Assembly (NCBI GenBank): GCA_020851015.1
Contig: JADZDN010000218.1
Span: 1 to 7,579, forward strand
Direction of reading: 5' to 3'
Length of the DNA: 7,579 nt
DNA from: Alphaproteobacteria bacterium
GTDB taxonomy: Bacteria; Pseudomonadota; Alphaproteobacteria; JAEULC01
Both the position numbers and the translations under genes were made by a program. Below, piece by piece: positions 1-5,312 of the stretch. The notes beneath the pieces are model-generated. The model was not told the origin of the DNA. It saw only the letters and a list, made by a program, of their open reading frames with translations, and ran no database searches. The stretch's first letter is position 1, and every line of letters begins with the position of its first letter.

Positions 1-365
1 CCAAGACGGAGAACGAGCTGCGCAACGGCGAGCAGGACTTGAACAAGCAGCGCACCGTGCTGTCGCCGGAGGCCTTCGCCGACCGCCGCCAGAAGTTCGA
101 GCAGCGGGTCGCCGAGTTTCAGCGTTCGGTGCAGGCGCGCCGCAAGCAGCTCGACGACGCCTACAAGAACTCGATGGTGCAGGTGAACCAGGTCGTCGTC
201 CAGGTTATCCAGGACGTCGCCACCGCGCGCGGGGCCAGTCTGATGCTGCCGCGCTCGCAGATCATCCTCAGCCACCCGTCGATGGAAGTGACCGACGAGG
301 TGCTGGAGCAGGTCAACCGCAAGCTGCCGACAGTGAAGGTAACGCTGCCGCCGCTGACCCAGTAG
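1..365 (+). CDS. ompH: OmpH/Skp-family periplasmic chaperone, 3' part
   Basis: This is the last 120 codons of an OmpH (Skp) family gene; reading is open from position 3 to the TAG at 363-365, so the 5' end lies outside the window. The TTG at 39 is an internal leucine, not the start. Skp-type proteins are periplasmic holdases that form trimers with long helical arms and carry outer-membrane proteins to the BAM complex. The visible part is a charged, Gln/Arg/Lys-rich helix (about residues 1-60 of the fragment), then a hydrophobic strand-like segment ([14 protein letters not shown]) and the end [14 protein letters not shown], a pattern usual for the family's C-terminus. The signal peptide is not visible. 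Position directly before lpxD, 25 nt away on the same strand, is the classical bamA-ompH-lpxD arrangement and supports the call. Whether the protein is a true Skp or a divergent OmpH-like protein cannot be told. Confidence 0.88.
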   Translation, partial: KTENELRNGEQDLNKQRTVLSPEAFADRRQKFEQRVAEFQRSVQARRKQLDDAYKNSMVQVNQVVVQVIQDVATARGASLMLPRSQIILSHPSMEVTDEVLEQVNRKLPTVKVTLPPLTQ

Positions 366-390
366 CTGCGCCGGCCGGCGTCCGCGGGCG

Positions 391-1422
391 ATGCCCGATC
401 CTCGCTTCTTCTCGCCGGCAGGTCCGTTCACGCTCGAGGAATTGGCCGGGCGGGCGGGCGCCAGCCTGGCGCCGAAGGCCGATCGCCGGCGGCAATTTGC
501 CAATGTCGCGGCCTTGGGCGAGGCCGGGCCGGACGACGTCACCTTCCTCGACAACCGCCGCTACCTGCGCGCCTTCGGCGAATCCAAGGCCGGGTGCTGC
601 CTGGTCGAGCCGCGCTTCGCCGAGCGCGCGCCGGCCGGCATGCAGGTCCTGCTGACCGACAAGCCCTACAAGGGCTTCGCCCTGATCGCCCAGGCTTTCT
701 ATCCGGAGGCGGAGATCGAGGGCGGCGTGCACGCGCGCGCGATCGTCGACCCGTCCGCCGAGATCGCCCCCAGCGCCCGCATCGATGCCGGCGCGGTGAT
801 CGGCGCGCGCGCGGTGATCGGCGAGCGCTGCTGGATCGGCGCCAATGCCGTGATCGCGGACGGCGTGACGATCGGCGATGACAGCGTGGTCGGCGCCTGC
901 TCGGTTCTGCAGTACTGCCTGATCGGCCAGCGCGTGCTGATCCATCCCGGGGTATGCATCGGCAACCGCGGATTCGGCTTCGCCATCGACCCCGAAGGCC
1001 ATGTGCGCATTCCCCAGACCGGCCGGGTCATCGTCGAGGACGAGGTCGAGATCGGTGCCAACGCGGCGATCGACCGGGGCATGGGGCCCGATACGGTCAT
1101 CGGCCGCGGCTCGATGATCGACAACCTGGTGATGATCGGGCATAACGCTCGCCTGGGGCGGGGGTGCATCGTGATTGCCCAGGCGGGCATTTCCGGCAGC
1201 ACGAAGCTGGGAAACCAGGTGATCGTCGCGGCCAAGGCGGGCCTGTCCGGCCACCTGACGGTGGGCGACGGGGCACGGGTGGCGGCGGCGGCCGGCGTGA
1301 TGCGCGATATTCCGGCAGGCACGGCCGTGGGCGGCATTCCGGCCGTGCCGCTGCGCCAATGGCATCGCCAGACCGTGGCCCTGTCGCGGCTGGCGCGGGG
1401 GAAGACGGCCGAGGACGAATGA
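391..1422 (+). CDS. lpxD: UDP-3-O-(3-hydroxyacyl)glucosamine N-acyltransferase LpxD
   Basis: LpxD transfers a 3-hydroxyacyl chain from ACP to the 2-amino group of UDP-3-O-acylglucosamine, the third step of lipid A synthesis, in the cytoplasm. At 343 aa it matches the usual length (E. coli 341). Residues about 1-105 form the uridine-binding N-terminal domain (FTLEELA near 13-19, [11 protein letters not shown] at 49-59). Residues about 110-318 are hexapeptide repeats of a left-handed beta helix (for example [21 protein letters not shown]). The family signature [20 protein letters not shown] lies at 194-213, and His251 in [12 protein letters not shown] aligns with the catalytic His239 of E. coli LpxD. 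A helical tail ([14 protein letters not shown]) probably serves ACP binding. The ATG at 391 has only a weak GC-rich Shine-Dalgarno upstream (GCGGGCG), so translation may depend on ompH. The stop codon overlaps the fabZ start (ATGA). Identification is firm. Confidence 0.97.
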   Translation: MPDPRFFSPAGPFTLEELAGRAGASLAPKADRRRQFANVAALGEAGPDDVTFLDNRRYLRAFGESKAGCCLVEPRFAERAPAGMQVLLTDKPYKGFALIAQAFYPEAEIEGGVHARAIVDPSAEIAPSARIDAGAVIGARAVIGERCWIGANAVIADGVTIGDDSVVGACSVLQYCLIGQRVLIHPGVCIGNRGFGFAIDPEGHVRIPQTGRVIVEDEVEIGANAAIDRGMGPDTVIGRGSMIDNLVMIGHNARLGRGCIVIAQAGISGSTKLGNQVIVAAKAGLSGHLTVGDGARVAAAAGVMRDIPAGTAVGGIPAVPLRQWHRQTVALSRLARGKTAEDE

Positions 1423-1889
1423 CGACGATTGACGCATTGAAGCCGGCGGTGGACGAGATCGATACCGTCGAGCTGATGACGCTGCTGCCGCATCGGCATC
1501 CCTTCCTGCTGATCGACCGGCTTGTCGACATCGTGCCGGGGGAGAGCGCCACCGGGATCAAGGCGGTGACGATCGGCGAGCATTATTTCGTGGGCCATTT
1601 CCCCAACCGGCCGATCATGCCCGGCGTCCTGATCGTCGAGGCGATGGCCCAGACCGCCGGCGCGCTGGTGGTCAAGTCGATGGGCGGGCCGCCGCGCAAC
1701 AAGCTCGTCTATTTCATGTCGGTCGAGAACGCCAAGTTCCGCCGGCCCGTGTTCCCGGGCGCGCTGCTGCGCGTCCCGGTGGTGAAGGAGCGCCAGCGCG
1801 GCAATGTCTGGAAATTCGCCGGCAAGGCGCTTGTGGACGGCGAGTTGATGGCCGAGGCGACGTTCACCGCCATGATCGTGGACGCCTGA
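1419..1889 (+). CDS. fabZ: 3-hydroxyacyl-[ACP] dehydratase FabZ
   Basis: FabZ removes water from 3-hydroxyacyl-ACP to give trans-2-enoyl-ACP in type II fatty acid elongation; it draws on the same 3-hydroxyacyl-ACP that LpxA and LpxD use, so it sets the split between phospholipid and lipid A. The 156-aa product is a single hot-dog fold (E. coli FabZ 151 aa). Motifs are [13 protein letters not shown] at 22-34 and [22 protein letters not shown] beginning at 57, with His60 and Glu74 aligning with the catalytic pair His54/Glu68 of E. coli. The start at 1419 is chosen because its ATG overlaps the lpxD TGA as ATGA and leaves the normal N-terminal lead before the PHRHPF motif; the ATG at 1476 would cut this lead short. 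The stop overlaps the lpxA start by one base (TGATG). Identification is firm. Confidence 0.97.
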   Translation: MTTIDALKPAVDEIDTVELMTLLPHRHPFLLIDRLVDIVPGESATGIKAVTIGEHYFVGHFPNRPIMPGVLIVEAMAQTAGALVVKSMGGPPRNKLVYFMSVENAKFRRPVFPGALLRVPVVKERQRGNVWKFAGKALVDGELMAEATFTAMIVDA

Positions 1890-2689
1890 TGGCCAAGGTT
1901 CATCCGACCGCGATCGTCGATCCGGGGGCAAGGCTGGGCGAGGGGGTGGAGATCGGACCCTATTGCGTCGTCGGCCCGCATGTCGAGCTGGGCAAGGACG
2001 TCGGCCTGCTGTCGCACGTCGTGATCGAGGGACACACGCAGCTCGGTGCGCGGGTGCGGGTGTTTCCCTTCGCCTCGATCGGCCACCAGCCCCAGGACCT
2101 GAAATACAAGGGCGAACCCTCGCGCCTCGAGGTCGGCGAGGATACGGTCATCCGCGAGCATGTCACGATGAACCCGGGCACCACGCCGGGCGGGCTGCTC
2201 ACCAGGGTCGGCAAGCGCTGCCTGATCATGGTCGGCTGCCATGTTGCCCATGACTGCAAGCTCGGCGACAGCGTCATCATGGCGAACAACGCGACCCTCG
2301 GCGGGCACGTCATGGTCGAGGACTATGCATTTCTCGGCGGGCTTTGCGCCGTCCACCAGTTCGTGCGCATCGGCAAGCACGCCATGGTCGGCGGCATGTC
2401 CGGCGTCGAGAACGACGTGATCCCCTATGGCTCGGTCATGGGCGACCGGGCGCGGCTGGGGGGCCTCAACCTCGTCGGATTGAAGCGCCGCGGCTTTTCG
2501 CGCGACGACATCCACGCGCTGCGCACCGCCTACCGGCTGCTGTTCGCCCAAGAAGGCACGATGGCCGAGCGCATCGAGGACGTGGCCCAGCTTTTCAACG
2601 CCATCCAGCCCGTCCGCGACATCATCGATTTCATCAAGGCCGACTCGCAGCGGGCGCTGTGCCAGCCGCGCCAGTCGAATGCCGCCTAA
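1889..2689 (+). CDS. lpxA: UDP-N-acetylglucosamine 3-O-acyltransferase LpxA
   Basis: LpxA begins lipid A synthesis by moving a 3-hydroxyacyl chain from ACP to the 3-hydroxyl of UDP-GlcNAc. The protein is 266 aa (E. coli 262). Residues about 1-185 are hexapeptide repeats of a left-handed beta helix, and about 200-260 form the C-terminal helical part that includes GLKRRGFSRDDI. Asp70 and Lys72 (in QDLKYKGEP), His118, His121 (in CHVAHDC), His140 and His156 align with E. coli Asp74, Lys76, His122, catalytic His125, His144 and His160. Gly169 in MVGGMSG aligns with E. coli Gly173, the hydrocarbon ruler that permits a C14 chain, so a 3-OH-C14 preference is inferred. The position of E. coli Glu200 is Val196 here. 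The start overlaps the fabZ stop by one base, and the 3' end overlaps lpxI by 11 nt. Identification is firm; chain length is inference. Confidence 0.97.
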   Translation: MAKVHPTAIVDPGARLGEGVEIGPYCVVGPHVELGKDVGLLSHVVIEGHTQLGARVRVFPFASIGHQPQDLKYKGEPSRLEVGEDTVIREHVTMNPGTTPGGLLTRVGKRCLIMVGCHVAHDCKLGDSVIMANNATLGGHVMVEDYAFLGGLCAVHQFVRIGKHAMVGGMSGVENDVIPYGSVMGDRARLGGLNLVGLKRRGFSRDDIHALRTAYRLLFAQEGTMAERIEDVAQLFNAIQPVRDIIDFIKADSQRALCQPRQSNAA

Positions 2690-3518
2690 GCTCGGCATCA
2701 TTGCCGGTGGCGGGGAACTTCCGCGGCTTCTGATCGCCGCCTGCCGCGAGCAGCAGCGTCCTTTCTTCGTCATCGCGCTCGACGGCCACGTCGACGCCGA
2801 CACCGTGGCCGGCGATACGCCGCATCTGCGCACGCGGATCGGCGCGGGCGGCGCGATCATCAAGGCGCTTCGCGACAACGGGGTGGTCGAGATCGTGATG
2901 GCCGGCCGCGTCAGGCGGCCCTCGCTGCTGTCGCTGATGCCGGATGCCTGGACCGCCAAGTTCCTGCTGTCGCTGGGGCGCCGGGCGCTGGGCGACAACG
3001 CGCTGCTGAGCGCGATCGGCGAGGCGATCGAACGCGAGGGCGGCCGGCTGATCGGGCCGGAGCAGATCCTGCCCGGGCTCCTGGCGCCGGCGGGCGTCAT
3101 CGGCCGGCGCGCGCCCGGCGAGGCCGATTGGAGCGACATCAACCGCGGCCTGGCCGTTGCCGAGGCGCTGGGGGCGGTCGATGTCGGCCAGGCGGTCGTG
3201 GTGCAGCAGGGCATCGTGCTCGGGGTCGAGGCGGTCGAAGGCACCGATGCGCTGCTCCGCCGCTGCAAGGAACTGCGCCGCGACGGGCCCGGCGGCGTGC
3301 TGGTGAAGACCGCCAAGCCCGGGCAGGAGCGCCGGATCGACCTGCCGACGATCGGTCCGCGCACGGTCGGCGGCGCGGCGAAGGCGGGGCTGGTGGGAAT
3401 CGCCGTCGAGGCGGGCGGCGCGCTGATCGTCGACCGGGCGGCGGTCGGCGCGGCGGCCGACGAGGCGGGTTTGTTCGTCGTGGGCGTTGCCAAGGGGCAG
3501 GCGGCGAGACCGTCGTGA
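2679..3518 (+). CDS. lpxI: UDP-2,3-diacylglucosamine pyrophosphatase LpxI (DUF1009)
   Basis: LpxI hydrolyses UDP-2,3-diacylglucosamine to lipid X and UMP. It is the unrelated replacement for LpxH found in alphaproteobacteria and some other groups, and attacks the beta rather than the alpha phosphorus. The 279-aa product has the family's usual size. It opens with the glycine-rich GIIAGGGELP (6-15), continues with an N-terminal domain to about residue 135 (EIVMAGRVRRPSLLSL at 71-86) and has a C-terminal domain with DWSDINRGL (150-158), VEGTDALLRRC (186-196) and KPGQERRIDLPTIGPRT (213-229). An acidic residue in this last region is needed for activity in the Caulobacter enzyme; Asp221 is the likely equivalent, but I have not aligned it. 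The ATG at 2679 sits inside the end of lpxA without a clear Shine-Dalgarno, so coupled translation is likely. The stop overlaps the lpxB start as GTGA. Confidence 0.94.
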   Translation: MPPKLGIIAGGGELPRLLIAACREQQRPFFVIALDGHVDADTVAGDTPHLRTRIGAGGAIIKALRDNGVVEIVMAGRVRRPSLLSLMPDAWTAKFLLSLGRRALGDNALLSAIGEAIEREGGRLIGPEQILPGLLAPAGVIGRRAPGEADWSDINRGLAVAEALGAVDVGQAVVVQQGIVLGVEAVEGTDALLRRCKELRRDGPGGVLVKTAKPGQERRIDLPTIGPRTVGGAAKAGLVGIAVEAGGALIVDRAAVGAAADEAGLFVVGVAKGQAARPS

Positions 3519-4777
3519 CACCCGAACCGCCCGCATCGCCGCTCGTCTACATGCTCGCGGGCGAACCTTCCGGCGACAATCTGGGCGGCCGCATCATGCA
3601 GGCGCTGAAGGCGCGGTCCGCGGTGCCGCTCACGTTCGTCGGCGTGGGCGGCGACCGCATGGTGGGCGAGGGGCTGGAAACGCTGGTGCCGCTCAGCGAA
3701 TTGTCGATCATGGGGATGGCGGAGATCCTGCCGCACGTGCCGCGGATGTACCGGCTGATCTACCGCCTGGCGGCCGACATCCGCGCGCGGCGCCCTGCCG
3801 TCGTGCTGACGATCGACAATACCGCCTTCAATTTCGCCGTCGCCAATCGGGCGCGCGGCCATGGCATTCCGCTGGTGCACCTGAACGCGCCCAAGGTCTG
3901 GGCCTATCGCCCCGGCCGGGTAGAGCGCGTCGCGCGCTACTACGACCACCTGCTGTGCCTGTTGCCGTTCGAGCCGCCCTATTTCCATCGGGTCGGCATG
4001 CCGGCGAGCTTCATCGGCCATCCCGTGGTCGAGAGCGGCGCCGACCGCGGCGACGGCACCAGGTTCCGCGACCGCCATGGCGTGCCTGCCGAGGCGACGC
4101 TGCTCTGCGTGCTGCCGGGAAGCCGCGGAGGCGAATTGGACCGCCTGCTGCCCGATTTCGGCGGCGCGGTGGCGCTGATCGCGCGCACGCGGCCCGCGCT
4201 GCGCGTGGTGGTGCCGACCGTGCGGGCGCAGGAAGTGCGCATCCGCGCGGCCGTTGCTGCCTGGCCCCTGAACCCGATCGTCGTCGTGGACGATGGCGAG
4301 AAGTTCGATGCCTTCGCGGCCAGCGACGTCGCGCTGGCGGCGTCCGGGACGGTTTCGCTGGAATTGAACCTCGCGCGCGTTCCGATCGTCATCGCCTATC
4401 GTGTATCGGCCGTGTCTGCCGCGCTGGTGCGGGCGATGGTCCGCGTCCGCCACATCACGATCGCCAACCTGGTGCTGGGCGACCGGTCGGTGATCCCCGA
4501 GTTCACGCAGGAGGACTGCACGCCGGAGAAGCTCGCGCGCGCGGTTCTCGCCCTGCTCGACGATCCCGCCGGCGCGGCCGAGCAGGTACGCCAGGCCGGC
4601 GAGGCGATGCGGGCGCTCGGGCAGGGCGGCCCGCCACCCAGCCTGCGCGCGGCCGATATCCTGCTGGACGTCGCCGGCGTGGCGCCGCTTGATCGCCATC
4701 GGGGCCAGCGAGGACCTGTTGATGCGGAGCCTCGCCCGTGCGGAATTGCGGCGCCTGGGCGCGGGCTGAGGCGCTAA
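3515..4777 (+). CDS. lpxB: Lipid A disaccharide synthase LpxB, with atypical C-terminal tail
   Basis: LpxB (GT19, GT-B fold, membrane-associated) joins lipid X to UDP-2,3-diacylglucosamine to make the beta-1,6 disaccharide. The GTG at 3515 is taken as start because it overlaps the lpxI stop (GTGA) and leaves ten residues before the first strand VYMLAGEPSGD; the ATG at 3551 would delete that strand. Motifs are GEPSGDNLGG (16-25), Asp101 in TIDNTAFN (E. coli Asp98), HLNAPKVWAYR (122-132), SFIGHPVVE (165-173), LPGSRGGE (200-207, Arg204 equal to E. coli Arg201) and ALAASGTVSLE (273-283). The family's normal end is near residue 388 (PSLRAADILLDVAG at 375-388). The reading frame gives 420 aa, against 382 in E. 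coli, and the last ~30 residues have a codon pattern unlike the rest; see the separate entry for 4683-4769. Function is firm, the 3' end is not. Confidence 0.93.
   Translation: MTPEPPASPLVYMLAGEPSGDNLGGRIMQALKARSAVPLTFVGVGGDRMVGEGLETLVPLSELSIMGMAEILPHVPRMYRLIYRLAADIRARRPAVVLTIDNTAFNFAVANRARGHGIPLVHLNAPKVWAYRPGRVERVARYYDHLLCLLPFEPPYFHRVGMPASFIGHPVVESGADRGDGTRFRDRHGVPAEATLLCVLPGSRGGELDRLLPDFGGAVALIARTRPALRVVVPTVRAQEVRIRAAVAAWPLNPIVVVDDGEKFDAFAASDVALAASGTVSLELNLARVPIVIAYRVSAVSAALVRAMVRVRHITIANLVLGDRSVIPEFTQEDCTPEKLARAVLALLDDPAGAAEQVRQAGEAMRALGQGGPPPSLRAADILLDVAGVAPLDRHRGQRGPVDAEPRPCGIAAPGRGLRR
4683..4769 (+). other. Coding-like segment in a shifted frame at the lpxB 3' end
   Basis: From about 4683 to the TGA at 4767-4769, the frame one base ahead of lpxB reads like a real gene (key stretch LIAIGASEDLLMRSLARAEL then RRLGAG). 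About 25 of its 27 sense codons (4683-4763) end in G or C, while lpxB's own frame here has about 11 of 28 codons ending in A or T, unlike the rest of lpxB. Upstream of about 4680 the shifted frame loses this pattern and lpxB's frame shows it. This can be explained by a single-base insertion near 4680-4690 (true frameshift or sequencing error), by a remnant of an older gene, or by a short overlapping reading frame starting at TTG 4689 or ATG 4722; no Shine-Dalgarno favours the last. I do not recognise the peptide. Confidence 0.45.
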
Positions 4778-4790
4778 CCGGTCCCCCGGC

Positions 4791-4819
4791 TTGACATCGC
4801 GCCCCGCGCGCGTCCAACT
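4791..4819 (+). promoter_or_regulatory. Possible sigma-70 promoter for the glyoxalase/CoA-transferase unit
   Basis: A perfect TTGACA box (4791-4796), preceded by C as in many alphaproteobacterial promoters, lies 14 nt after the lpxB stop and about 60 nt before the glyoxalase start. The -10 is poor: at a spacing of 16-17 nt the sequence is TCCAAC or CCAACT, matching only two or three of six consensus positions. The 78-nt gap between two otherwise unlinked functions makes a promoter plausible. The call rests mainly on the -35 box. Confidence 0.35.
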
Positions 4820-4841
4820 CCCCGCAGCAAGCTGCAAGCGT

Positions 4842-4849
4842 GAGGGAGA
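4842..4849 (+). promoter_or_regulatory. Shine-Dalgarno site for the glyoxalase gene
   Basis: GAGGGAGA ends 6 nt before the ATG at 4856. It decides the start: the in-frame TTG at 4850 lies directly against this site, too close to be used, so translation begins at 4856. Confidence 0.8.
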
Positions 4850-4855
4850 TTGCCC

Positions 4856-5287
4856 ATGAACGATATCGCCAAGGGGCCCGCCGCCGCGGATACATCGAAG
4901 TACCGCATGCTGCACACGATGATCCGCGTGCGCGATCTGGATAAGTCGATCGACTTCTACACGCGGCTGCTGGGGATGAAGCTGCTGCGCCGCAAGGACT
5001 ACCCCAGCGGCGAGTTCACGCTCGCGTTTGTCGGCTATGGCGACGAGGAATCGAACGCGGTGATCGAATTGACCTACAACTGGCCGCAGAAGGAGCCCTA
5101 CACGCTTGGCACGGGCTTCGGCCATCTGGCCATCGGCGTGCCGGACGTCTATGGCACCTGCGAGCGGCTGGCCAAGGAAAAGGTCAAAATTCCGCGCCCG
5201 GCCGGTCCGATGAAGCACGGCGGCAGCGTCATCGCCTTCGTGGAGGACCCGGACGGCTACAAGATCGAGCTGGTCGAGCGCAAGTAA
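4856..5287 (+). CDS. gloA: Lactoylglutathione lyase (glyoxalase I)
   Basis: Glyoxalase I isomerises the hemithioacetal of methylglyoxal and glutathione to S-lactoylglutathione in the cytoplasm, the first step of methylglyoxal detoxification. The 143-aa protein has two beta-alpha-beta-beta-beta modules of the vicinal-oxygen-chelate fold (about 18-73 and 88-140). His20 (MLHTMIRVRDL), Glu71 (VIELTYNW), His90 (FGHLAIGV) and Glu138 (YKIELVE) match the four metal ligands His5, Glu56, His74 and Glu122 of E. coli GloA. LGMKLLRRKDYP and PYTLGTGFGH are also typical of GloA rather than other family members. The short form without insertions resembles the Ni/Co-dependent bacterial class. It has about 15 more N-terminal residues than E. 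coli GloA. It has its own Shine-Dalgarno and possibly its own promoter, and the CoA-transferase gene follows after 25 nt. Confidence 0.93.
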   Translation: MNDIAKGPAAADTSKYRMLHTMIRVRDLDKSIDFYTRLLGMKLLRRKDYPSGEFTLAFVGYGDEESNAVIELTYNWPQKEPYTLGTGFGHLAIGVPDVYGTCERLAKEKVKIPRPAGPMKHGGSVIAFVEDPDGYKIELVERK

Positions 5288-5297
5288 GCCGGCCGGC

Positions 5298-5303
5298 GGA
5301 GGG
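5298..5303 (+). promoter_or_regulatory. Shine-Dalgarno site for the CoA-transferase gene
   Basis: GGAGGG within GGCGGAGGGAAC, nine bases before the ATG at 5313. It supports that start and independent translation after the glyoxalase stop. Confidence 0.75.
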
Positions 5304-5312
5304 AACAAGTCG

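Noticed and set aside
39..41. TTG at 39 as the start of a 108-aa protein.
   Set aside because: The frame is open to the left edge with the same helical OmpH-like composition, so this is an internal codon of a truncated gene.
719..2350. Repeating motifs shared by lpxD and lpxA, considered as a DNA repeat.
   Set aside because: They are hexapeptide repeats of the beta-helix fold seen at protein level in two related acyltransferases, not a nucleotide repeat.
4798..4835. Short inverted repeats downstream of lpxB (CGCG...CGCG and GCAG-CAAG-CTGC) as an lpx operon terminator.
   Set aside because: Stems are only 4-5 bp and no T-run follows; too weak to call.
4503..4895. A 130-codon minus-strand frame over the lpxB end and the gloA promoter region.
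   Set aside because: Arg/Pro-rich composition typical of an antisense shadow, and no ribosome-binding signal.
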